Assembly: GCA_041494805.1 (NCBI GenBank)
Contig: JBGQBN010000055.1
Coordinates: forward strand, 1-30,431
Reading direction: 5' to 3'
From: JBGQBN01 sp041494805
GTDB lineage: Bacteria; Acidobacteriota; Terriglobia; Terriglobales; Acidobacteriaceae
Length of the DNA: 30,431 bases
The notes beneath the pieces are model-generated. The model worked only from the letters and a program-made list of their open reading frames with translations, had not been told where the DNA came from and searched no databases. Both the position numbers and the translations under genes were made by a program. Shown piece after piece: positions 1 through 7,294 of this stretch; positions within the stretch are counted from its first letter, which is position 1, and each line of letters starts with the position of its first letter.

Positions 1-420
1 CGTCGCGCTTCGCCCCTCTGTGAATGAACAGCCACTGGCTCTCCTCCTTATACCGCGGAGTACCGCCCTCACGTCTCTAGCACGCGCAGGCAGGCAAACT
101 ACGCATGCCTGCGGCACCCCGTGTCAATCCTTCCTGTGACCTAACCGGAGCCCAGTCCCCACCCCCCCGGGTGCCGCGGACATGGGCTCTTTGCATGTCT
201 GCGAATCACAGCCCAGCGTCGCGCTTCGCCCCTCTGTGAATGAACAGCCACTGGCTCTCCTCCTTATACCGCGGAGTACCGCCCTCACGTCTCTAGCAGG
301 CGCAGGCAGGCAAACTACGCATGCCTGCGGCACCCCGTGTCAATCCTCCCTGTGACCTAACCCGAGCCCAGTCCCCACCCCCCCGGGTGCCGCAGACATG
401 CGGTCTTTACATGTCTGCGA
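1..420. repeat. 216-bp direct tandem duplication with hairpin repeat
   Basis: The sequence from 1 recurs from 217 with only scattered changes, giving two copies with an exact 216-bp period; the first copy may extend beyond the window edge. Each copy contains the word GCATGCCTGCGGCACCC (103-119 and its equivalent) and, about 50 bases on, its near inverse GGGTGCCGCGGACATGG followed by CTCTTTGCATGTCTGCG (169-204; second copy 385-420). The same hairpin family is found at 26353-26818 and 30059-30213. No convincing gene lies in 1-545. Confidence 0.9.
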
Positions 421-545
421 TGGAAGGCCCGTCAAAATTTTCCATCCAAGAAAGCGCAGGGTTCGCAACTCCCTGACAAAAAATCCCATCAAACCAAAAA
501 TATTGGGTGAACAAGATTTGAAAATTCTCCTGCAGGGGTAGACAC

Positions 546-1736
546 ATGGCCAAAGCAGCCCGAGCGTTGATTCCAGGACCCAAAAAGCAGCTACAAACCA
601 ATGGCGCCCCCAGGTTCTGCACTGGGCTCTTCAAACAAGGCTTCCGGCGTCGGGAAGTGCTTTGGCCGAGATGCTGGCTTTTGCTCCTGCTGATTTACCT
701 GTTCCTTCCAAGCGGGTTGCTGTGGAGCCAACAGAAGCCGAACATCTCCATCGATGTCAAAGGGGTCACCCTGCTCGCCACCGTAAGGGACAAGCATGGA
801 CAAATCGTGCGCAATCTCACCCAGGACGATTTCCTCTTAGAACAGGATGGCCATCCGCAAACCATTCGCTATTTCACTCAAGAGATCAACCTTCCCTTGA
901 CGCTCGGTCTGCTGGTGGACACCAGCATGAGCCAAAGGCGCGTTCTGGACCAGGAGCGCCGGGCCAGCCAGAGTTTTCTGGATCAAATGCTGCATTCCGA
1001 CAAGGACATGGCCTTCGTAATTCACTTCGACCGGGAGGTGGAACTCCTCCAGGATCTCACCTCATCCCGGCAGAAGTTGGAGTCCGCGCTGGGGTTGTTG
1101 GAAGTACCCCGGCCGCGCCAGGAAAGTGGAAGCCGTTCACCCGGTTCCGCACCTGGACAGCGTCGAGGTGGAATGAGAGGGGGAGTCGGCACCTTGCTCT
1201 ATGATGCGATCCTTCTGGCATCGAATGAACTGATGCTGAAGCAGCAGGGCCGCAAAGCGCTCATTATCCTCTCCGATGGGGTAGATATGGGCAGCAAGAC
1301 ATCCTTGGAGCGCGCCATCGAGTCAGCCCAGCGCGCCGACACGCTGGTCTACTCCATCCTATTTCGCGATGAGGAGGCATATGGGCGAGGGGGTGGGTTT
1401 GGACTGCCCGGTAGTGGCGGAGGCCTCGGAAGGGTTGGCGGTTCGGGCCGGGGCAGCGGTCGTGGACGGAGATCCCCCCAGGAGTCACGTCCAGATGGAA
1501 AGAAGATTCTTGAACGGATTTCTCAGGAGACTGGCGCCCGCCTCTTTGAAGTCTCTAAGAAAGAGCCCATCGACCAGATCTACACTCGAATTCAGGAGGA
1601 GCTGCGCAGTCAGTACAGCCTCGGCTACACCCCGGACAAAGCAGATTCCGGGCCGGGCTATCACAAGGTCCATTTAACGACCAGGCAGAAGGATCAGGTC
1701 GTGCAGACGAGGGACGGATACTACGCGGAACGGTGA
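546..1736 (+). CDS. VWFA-related acidobacterial-type domain protein, exported or membrane anchored
   Basis: 396 residues. A hydrophobic segment (about 43-60, WLLLLLIYLFLPSGLLW) followed by SQQ suggests a signal peptide or signal anchor. Residues 66-115 match the opening of VWFA-related acidobacterial proteins (SIDVKGVTLLATVRD, then LTQDDFLLEQDG). A von Willebrand A fold follows: the MIDAS motif DTSMS is at 125-129, the second MIDAS residue is probably Thr216 in GVGTLLYDA, and Asp244 lies in ILSDGVD. All metal-binding positions are therefore present, so metal-dependent protein binding outside the cytoplasm is likely; the partner is unknown. A Gly/Arg/Ser-rich low-complexity insert (279-310) interrupts the domain before the C-terminal part with YSLGYTP. 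The ATG at 546 gives an unusually long 40-residue positively charged N-terminus; a GTG at 657 (Val38) would give a more ordinary signal peptide but has a poorly placed ribosome site. It stands alone and converges on the next gene. Confidence 0.88.
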   Translation: MAKAARALIPGPKKQLQTNGAPRFCTGLFKQGFRRREVLWPRCWLLLLLIYLFLPSGLLWSQQKPNISIDVKGVTLLATVRDKHGQIVRNLTQDDFLLEQDGHPQTIRYFTQEINLPLTLGLLVDTSMSQRRVLDQERRASQSFLDQMLHSDKDMAFVIHFDREVELLQDLTSSRQKLESALGLLEVPRPRQESGSRSPGSAPGQRRGGMRGGVGTLLYDAILLASNELMLKQQGRKALIILSDGVDMGSKTSLERAIESAQRADTLVYSILFRDEEAYGRGGGFGLPGSGGGLGRVGGSGRGSGRGRRSPQESRPDGKKILERISQETGARLFEVSKKEPIDQIYTRIQEELRSQYSLGYTPDKADSGPGYHKVHLTTRQKDQVVQTRDGYYAER

Positions 1737-1740
1737 GTTC

Positions 1741-1917
1741 AAAGTCCAAAGTCCAAGGTCCAAAGTCCAAAGTCAAATCCTCATGGCTCCAGGCCTCTGA
1801 CTTCTGACTTCCGGACTCTGGCTTCCGGTTATTTCCTCTGACAACTGGCATCTGAGAACTGGCAACCGGCTATTGCTCCCCTGGCACCTGACACCCGGCA
1901 CCCGAAACCTTTGTTCC
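1741..1917. repeat. degenerate 7-bp tandem repeats between convergent genes
   Basis: Begins two bases after the stop codon at 1736 with AAAGTCC, AAAGTCC, AAGGTCC, AAAGTCC, AAAGTCA. It then changes to CTGACTT, CTGACTT, CCGGACT, CTGGCTT and later CTGGCAC, CTGACAC, CCGGCAC, CCGAAAC. The words differ but the 7-bp phase persists. This fills most of the gap between the two convergent genes; no conventional terminator hairpin is visible here. Confidence 0.85.
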
Positions 1918-1937
1918 ACTCTTCCCAGACCGAGAGT

Positions 1938-3407
1938 CTAAAGAGTTTTCAACGCCTCGGCGAACCCCAGAAAGTAGTCGTGGCTCGGGAAGAGGCTTTC
2001 GAAAATAGCAGGTGCCACACGCAGCACCTCCTCAACCGGGAGGCTGTACTGCATGGAGTTGAATCGCTTGCGATATTCCGCCACCTCCGCTCCCACTTCC
2101 TTGTTGTGCAGGATTACTTCCGACATCAGCCGGGCGAGGTGGTCGAAATCCGCTTCTTTCATCCCGAAGCGGGTCATCTCCTGAACGCCCATGCGAATTC
2201 CGCTGGGGTGGTAGAAGGTTTCGTCGTCCGGCAGTGCCTGGAAATTGGTGACGACGTTATTTCGCTCGAGTCGCGAGGCAATCTCTTTGCCGTCGCCAAA
2301 AGAAGACACGCGGATGACAACCTGGTGGGTGTGCGTGTAGCCGTCCGCTTCGCCCCCTTCGACCGGGATGCCGTGTGCGGCACAGGCCCGGGCGAAGGCC
2401 TGTGCATTCGCAACCACCTGCGCCTGGTAGGAATCTTTGAAATGGTTCATCTCCAAGGTGGCAGCGAACATGGCGAGCTGGCTGCCCAGATGGTGATTGC
2501 TGGTGGAACCGGGAAAGGCACGGCCGTTGACTTCCGTCCAAAGCTTTCGCAGTGGCGACGCTTTGTCAATATTGGACGCGATGATTCCGCGCTGAGGGCC
2601 ATGGTAAGTCTTGTGGGTGGATCCGGTGACAATGTCAGCCCCTTCCGCAAACGGTTCTTGAAAGACCGGACCCAGAATGCCCAGGACGTGGGCGCCGTCG
2701 TACATGACAATGGGGTGATACCCCGCCGTGGCGTTGACAAATTGACGCACCGCACGCACGGGCTCGGGATGCAGAAACATGCTCTTTCCAAAGATCACGA
2801 GCGGAGGCCGATGCTTGTCCAGAAGGTGGACCGTCTTCTCCGGGTCAGTCTTGTAAGGGTTCTTTTCATCCAGTGGAAAGTTGATGATCTCGCCTTCCAC
2901 AAAGTTGAAGAGAGCTCCAAACGGCTGAGCGCTCAGATGACCTCCGTAATTCAGGTTGTTGTTCATAACGCTGGGCAGGCGTCCGCCGGCATTGAGGGAA
3001 GCGAAACCTTCCGGCTTGGAGGCCAGAAATCGAACGGTCGCTTTGAAGACGATTTCGTTGGCCATCTGGCCGCTGACGGGCCGTGTTTCCACCTCGCTGG
3101 CGTGAATGAATTTGCCGTACTCTGCCTTCAGACGTTCTTCAACTTCGAAGATGAAATCTGTGCCCTGGTAGTAGTAAATCTGGTCCCCCTTCAGGGCCCC
3201 GGAGCCCGTCAGCGATTCCAGTTCCTTTTTCAACGCGGTCTTGTGTTCGGCATAGCGCCCCGAGGGGTCACTGATTTCGCAGAGCTTGACCAGGAGCGAA
3301 GGGGTATTTTCCGAAGGGATGAGATTGAAGCAACGTCTCTGTCGCCAGAGGTTGTTTTCCACAACCTTTCGAGCCAGTTCGCCAAGATTCTTTTCCAATG
3401 AATTCAT
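1938..3407 (-). CDS. serine hydroxymethyltransferase-family PLP enzyme (divergent, enlarged)
   Basis: 489 residues, against about 415-420 for usual bacterial GlyA. The fold-type I PLP hallmarks of the SHMT family are readable in order: NLIPSEN (28-34, for LIASEN), RYAE (51-54), YYYQGTDFIFEVE (78-90), SGQMANEIVF (112-121), GGHLSAQPF (155-163), MYDGAHVLG (235-243, Asp237 and His240), the Schiff-base motif TGSTHKTYHGPQRG with Lys266, FPGSTSNHH (298-306), and IRMGVQEMTR (404-413, Arg405 for the substrate carboxylate). About 20 residues are inserted between RYAE and YYYQG, and the C-terminal part is longer than in GlyA. Glycine/serine interconversion with tetrahydrofolate is the default role; a threonine-aldolase or transaldolase-like activity on another aldehyde is possible because relatives of this fold do so. 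The start is an ATG preceded by GGGGTC. No folate or glycine-cleavage gene is adjacent. Confidence 0.8.
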   Translation of the reverse strand: MNSLEKNLGELARKVVENNLWRQRRCFNLIPSENTPSLLVKLCEISDPSGRYAEHKTALKKELESLTGSGALKGDQIYYYQGTDFIFEVEERLKAEYGKFIHASEVETRPVSGQMANEIVFKATVRFLASKPEGFASLNAGGRLPSVMNNNLNYGGHLSAQPFGALFNFVEGEIINFPLDEKNPYKTDPEKTVHLLDKHRPPLVIFGKSMFLHPEPVRAVRQFVNATAGYHPIVMYDGAHVLGILGPVFQEPFAEGADIVTGSTHKTYHGPQRGIIASNIDKASPLRKLWTEVNGRAFPGSTSNHHLGSQLAMFAATLEMNHFKDSYQAQVVANAQAFARACAAHGIPVEGGEADGYTHTHQVVIRVSSFGDGKEIASRLERNNVVTNFQALPDDETFYHPSGIRMGVQEMTRFGMKEADFDHLARLMSEVILHNKEVGAEVAEYRKRFNSMQYSLPVEEVLRVAPAIFESLFPSHDYFLGFAEALKTL

Positions 3408-3742
3408 ATGAGACCCCCGTTTAATCGTGAATTTCGAAATTCAAGCGGCGGGGCGTAAAGGGATTTCGCGCGTCGCGGCAAGGTCCCTTCGTCCCTTCGA
3501 TGAGAATTCGGTCCGCCTCTTTGAAGTTCCCGCAAAACTCCATAGGGTGGGAACTGGAATCCCTTGTTCAAACCTCGGAATTCAAGCCAATTTGAGCGCA
3601 CCTACTGTAACACCGGATCAGGGAATTTCAATAGTCCACATTCACAAAGGGCTTCGAGATCGTTACCTGATTCGGCCGCTCCCGGGATCTATTGATGATG
3701 ATCAAATATAGTGACGCCGCTGAAGGAGTTTGGTGGTGATGT

Positions 3743-3929
3743 GCGGCTCTGCCGCTCATTATTGCGGAAAGGCTCAGCCTTTCCGGCTCACCCAAGGCCT
3801 TTGATCCCCTCTTCAGGCGCTAAAGCCCGCCGCCATCGGCGGCGGGCTTTAGCGATTCATGGGAAAAGGGGGGGGAGGGCCCGCCACGGTAAGCCAAAGG
3901 CTTACCGCAATAGTGAGCGGCGGAGCCGC
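3743..3929. repeat. nested palindromic element (outer inverted repeat with three inner hairpins)
   Basis: A 25-base left arm (3743-3767) is complementary to 3905-3929 with two mismatches. Inside are three more perfect hairpins: CGGAAAGGCT/AGCCTTTCCG with a one-base loop (3765-3785), a 17-bp stem with loop ATC (3818-3834 with 3838-3854; arm CGCTAAAGCCCGCCGCC), and CGGTAAGCC/GGCTTACCG with loop AAA (3887-3907). This looks like a MITE- or REP-like palindromic unit or a structured RNA rather than a simple terminator. The preceding stretch 3408-3742 shows no gene or other clear signal beyond the upstream region of the SHMT-like gene. Confidence 0.85.
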
Positions 3930-4155
3930 GAGTTTCAGTAATTCCCCGATCCAGATTCTTTGCTGTCACTAAATTCTCTCATCCTCAGTAAGAGTAAAGA
4001 GGAATCCGTAAGCGGACTCGAAAAACGCTTTGTGAGGTGGCTTTCACGACAGGGCTCGATTGACACCTTGATTTCCGTGTGATACTTCTGCGCCGTATCG
4101 GAAAAACATTCGTTCTCCCCGATCAGAATCAATGAATTTTGGCGGGACGGCCTGA

Positions 4156-4265
4156 GTGATTGCGGATTTTGGATTGCGGATTGCGGAGGAAACCTCACGC
4201 GAGCAGGGCGACTTGGGTGATTGCGGATTTTGGATTGCGGATTGCGGAGGAAACCCCACGCGAGC
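4156..4265. repeat. 61-bp tandem duplication of 7-bp repeats
   Basis: Two copies, starting at 4156 and 4217, with an exact 61-bp period and one visible substitution in the well-conserved part. The core is itself made of 7-bp words: ATTGCGG, ATTTTGG, ATTGCGG, ATTGCGG, followed by AGGAAACC and CACGCGAGC. No gene is supported in 3930-4500. Confidence 0.9.
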
Positions 4266-4309
4266 GGAAGTCACGTCGTGCTCTGCTGGGGATTTACCGG
4301 GAGGAGTGA

Positions 4310-4503
4310 AAGGATCGAGATCAGAGGCCGGAGGTCGGGGAACATGGTGAAGCCGGAGGCCAGAAGCCGGAAACCAGAGGGATCTGCCGATATACAATGT
4401 TCCCGGCCTCTGGCTCCTTGGTCCGGCTTTCACCCCTATTCTGACCTCTGACCTCCGACTCCTGATCTCCGACTTCTAACTTCATTCCCGTCACTCGTCA
4501 CTG
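4310..4503. repeat. degenerate 7-bp repeats directly behind an ADOP stop codon
   Basis: Two blocks of opposite skew: GGCCGGA, GGTCGGG, GCCGGAG, GCCAGAA, GCCGGAA around 4322-4380, then CTCTGAC, CTCCGAC, TCCTGAT, CTCCGAC, TTCTAAC and CCGTCAC, TCGTCAC around 4441-4500. The second block runs into the stop codon of the minus-strand permease gene. Because the blocks are partly complementary they could pair in the transcript. Confidence 0.75.
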
Positions 4504-7161
4504 CTACTCATACCGCAAAGCCACGATGGGATCCACATTTGCTGCCCGCCGGGCGGGGACATAACCTGATCCCAGCGCAATCACAAACATCACGAGGACA
4601 CACAGAATCATATTCACGGGGTCTGCCGCTTTCACTCCGAAAAGCATGCTCGAAATCAATCGGGAGGCCGCTAGGGCGACAGGAATGCCGATCCCAAAAC
4701 CCAGCGAGACAAGGGCCAATGTTTCGCGCAGGACGAGCCACAGCATATCTCCAGGCAGGGCGCCGAGGGCGATGCGAATGCCGAGCTCCTTTGTTCTTTC
4801 TGCGACGGCGTGTGACATGGTCCCGTACAAGCCAATCGACGCCAGGCCCACTGCAAGGACCGCGAAGAGACTCAAGAGTGTAGCAAGTGACCGCTTATCA
4901 CCGAGGTAGTTGTCTACTTCTGCCGTTTCGGTCTCTATGTCAGCGAGGGGCAGATCGGGTTCCACGGACTGGACCCGCCTGCCGATCTCCGGAATGACGC
5001 CGGATGGAGGGCCTGCCGTGCGGACAACCAAGTTCATTTGCCCCAATATCTCTGCTGGAGCCTGCGTGTAAGGGATAAAAACACCTTCATGCACCTGGTC
5101 ATCGGTGAGGTGGTGCTTGATATCCTTGACCACGCCAACAATCTGGATCCGGGCGCCCGATTGAGGGCCGTCGAATCCGATACGATGGCCAAGAGGGTTC
5201 TCATTCGGGAAGAACTTCCGGCTCATGGATTCGCTGATGACAGCAACCCGTGAAGAGGTTTCCGTATCGGAAGCGTTGAATTCCCTGCCGAGAAGCAGCG
5301 GGATCCCCATGGTCTGAAAGAAACGCGGGCCGACCGGGTTGCAATAGACTTGACTGGTCGCATCCAGACTCGCTGCCTGTCCCGACACCCAAACGCCTCT
5401 AAACCACTGCCCGAAAACCATCCGGAATCGGGAAACGCTCGCTGATTCGACGCCGGGTATGGCATTCACTTTTTCCTGCAATTCCTTGTAAAGAGTCAGT
5501 TCTTTCCCGTGATCGTATCCGATGAGCGCGGGGAAGGCCCACATCATCAGAACCTCGTTCCGCTCGTATCCCGTATCCACGGCATAAAGTTGGTGGATGC
5601 TTCGAATCAATAGGCCCGCTCCCATCAGGAGGGCCAACGAAAGCGCCACTTGGGTGACCACCAGCGATTTTGTAACGATGCGATGAATCGGGCGGGAGTT
5701 CACAGCGCCGTTGGTTCCTTTGAGAGCCGGATTGACATCCACTCGAGTAGCCGTGAGGGCCGGCGCGAGCCCGAAAAAGATTCCCGTCAACATGGAGACT
5801 CCCGCCGTGAAGGCGAGAATTCCCGGGTCAGGCGTGAATTCAAACGGAACAGAATCTCCTCCGTAGAGAAGGACCGCAAGCAAACCCCGGACGGCCCAGT
5901 TCGCCATCAGCAGTCCGAGGACACCTCCCAGCGCCGAAAGCAACACGCTTTCGGTGAGAAACTGGCGTATCAGGCGACCGCGGCTCGCGCCAATCGCCAG
6001 GCGCACGGCGATTTCCTTCCGACGCATTGCTCCGCGCGCAAGAAGCAGGTTGGCGACGTTTACACAGGCGATCACCAGAACGATTCCCACAACAGCCATA
6101 AGAACGCGAAGCTCCCGGGCCATGCTGTCATTGGGATTGGCCGTGCCCCGAAGGCCAGGTTTAAGTTCAATTCTCCTGGCCCTGATTTGTCTGGAGGTCT
6201 CGGCCGATATCGAGGAACCTGCGGATTGTCTGAGAGTTTGTTGATAAATGACGTCCAGCTCCGCTCGAGCCCCATCCGGCTTGACGCCGGGCTTCAGACG
6301 TCCGATAACCTCAAAGGTATCGTGGTCCTTCAAAGCAAGCCGGGGCTGGATGAACATCGGGAGGATCATATCCAGCCCCTGATCCATTCGATCCAGTCCA
6401 TGAAATTTCTGAGGGGTGACTCCAATCACCGTGAACGGAATTTTCCCCAGGTAAATCGTCTTTCCGATGACCGACGGGTCACGGCCGAAGCGGCGGACCC
6501 AAAAGTCGTGCGTAATCAAAGCGACCGGTTTCATGCCCCCCTGGTCATCGCCCGGAGTAAAAGTGCGGCCGAGCATTGCGTGAATCCCCAGCACATCGAA
6601 AAAGCTCCCGGAGACGAAATCTCCCCAGACCAATTCCGGGTGGCCATTCACGGTGATACTGACTCGCGAGTTGTCACGGGCGAAAATACCGGAAAAGGAA
6701 CGGCTCCGATCGCGAAATTGCTCAAATGTGGAAAGAGGAAAATCGTTCTCTATTCCGCCCTCCGGGTCGGTGCGCTTGACCACGACCAGTTGCTTTGGGT
6801 CCTTCACCGGAAGCAGTTTCAGGAGGAAGGCGTCCACCAGGCTGAAGATTGCCGTATTCGCCCCGATGCCCAGCGCCAAGGTCAAGATGGCAACGCTCGT
6901 GAACCCGGGGTTCTTGCGTAACATTCGAGCACCGTAGCGAATGTCCTGAAGCAGGGATTCGACCCAATCCCATCCCCACTGCGCACGCGTGACGCCGCGC
7001 ACCAGGTCCACATTGCCGAATTCCCGGCGCGCGCCCTCCCTGGCCTGCACGGGATTTTCTCCACGCTCCGTCCGGTCGTCCATTGCCATTTGAAGATGGC
7101 CTTCAAGTTCCTGTCGGAGATCTTCATCTCGTCGTCGGCGACGCCAGAACGGAAACTTCAT
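4504..7161 (-). CDS. ADOP-family FtsX/MacB-like permease, fifth of the tandem array
   Basis: 885 residues. A charged soluble prefix (1-75, MKFPFWRRRRRDEDLRQELE and REFGNVDLV) is followed by the first membrane segment (about 88-115, LTLALGIGANTAIFSLVD) and a MacB-like periplasmic domain (about 116-345). An FtsX core of three membrane spans follows (about 352-378, 404-430, 448-470) with VNVANLLLARG, then a further span (about 500-520), a second periplasmic domain, and a final three-span FtsX core ending PARRAANVDPIVALRYE. The family is a duplicated permease without its own ATPase; substrate and mechanism are unknown. The start codon has a GGAGAT ribosome site seven bases upstream. It is the last gene of the cluster that begins with padR at 18678, 133 bases after the previous permease. 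Its N-terminus most resembles that of the third permease (10030-12663). Confidence 0.93.
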   Translation of the reverse strand: MKFPFWRRRRRDEDLRQELEGHLQMAMDDRTERGENPVQAREGARREFGNVDLVRGVTRAQWGWDWVESLLQDIRYGARMLRKNPGFTSVAILTLALGIGANTAIFSLVDAFLLKLLPVKDPKQLVVVKRTDPEGGIENDFPLSTFEQFRDRSRSFSGIFARDNSRVSITVNGHPELVWGDFVSGSFFDVLGIHAMLGRTFTPGDDQGGMKPVALITHDFWVRRFGRDPSVIGKTIYLGKIPFTVIGVTPQKFHGLDRMDQGLDMILPMFIQPRLALKDHDTFEVIGRLKPGVKPDGARAELDVIYQQTLRQSAGSSISAETSRQIRARRIELKPGLRGTANPNDSMARELRVLMAVVGIVLVIACVNVANLLLARGAMRRKEIAVRLAIGASRGRLIRQFLTESVLLSALGGVLGLLMANWAVRGLLAVLLYGGDSVPFEFTPDPGILAFTAGVSMLTGIFFGLAPALTATRVDVNPALKGTNGAVNSRPIHRIVTKSLVVTQVALSLALLMGAGLLIRSIHQLYAVDTGYERNEVLMMWAFPALIGYDHGKELTLYKELQEKVNAIPGVESASVSRFRMVFGQWFRGVWVSGQAASLDATSQVYCNPVGPRFFQTMGIPLLLGREFNASDTETSSRVAVISESMSRKFFPNENPLGHRIGFDGPQSGARIQIVGVVKDIKHHLTDDQVHEGVFIPYTQAPAEILGQMNLVVRTAGPPSGVIPEIGRRVQSVEPDLPLADIETETAEVDNYLGDKRSLATLLSLFAVLAVGLASIGLYGTMSHAVAERTKELGIRIALGALPGDMLWLVLRETLALVSLGFGIGIPVALAASRLISSMLFGVKAADPVNMILCVLVMFVIALGSGYVPARRAANVDPIVALRYE

Positions 7162-7294
7162 GATCTATCTCCATGCGTCGTAATTAGTGATCCGTGACAA
7201 GTAAATGAATTCGGAAGTCAGAGGTCAGAAGTCAGAAAAATTCTCCTACCTCTGATTTCTGACTTCATTCTCGTCGCTCCCCGCTTCTCGCTAG
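7162..7294. repeat. 7-bp repeats and imperfect hairpin in ADOP gap
   Basis: Contains GTCAGAG, GTCAGAA, GTCAGAA facing CTCTGAT, TTCTGAC; GAAGTCAGA near 7212 is the inverse of TCTGACTTC near 7257, so a hairpin could form. The 7-bp pattern runs on as TTCTCGC, TAGTCAC up to the stop codon at 7295. Confidence 0.7.

Noticed and set aside
1911..3401. Long plus-strand frame of 496 codons
   Set aside because: It lies wholly opposite the SHMT-like gene, whose family motifs are clear; the plus frame has no recognisable domain.
3427..3711. 94-codon plus frame upstream of the SHMT-like gene
   Set aside because: No ribosome site, no recognisable domain, and it occupies the likely promoter region of the divergent gene.
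5650..6921. Plus-strand frame of 423 codons
   Set aside because: Antisense to the fifth permease; composition typical of a shadow frame, no domain.
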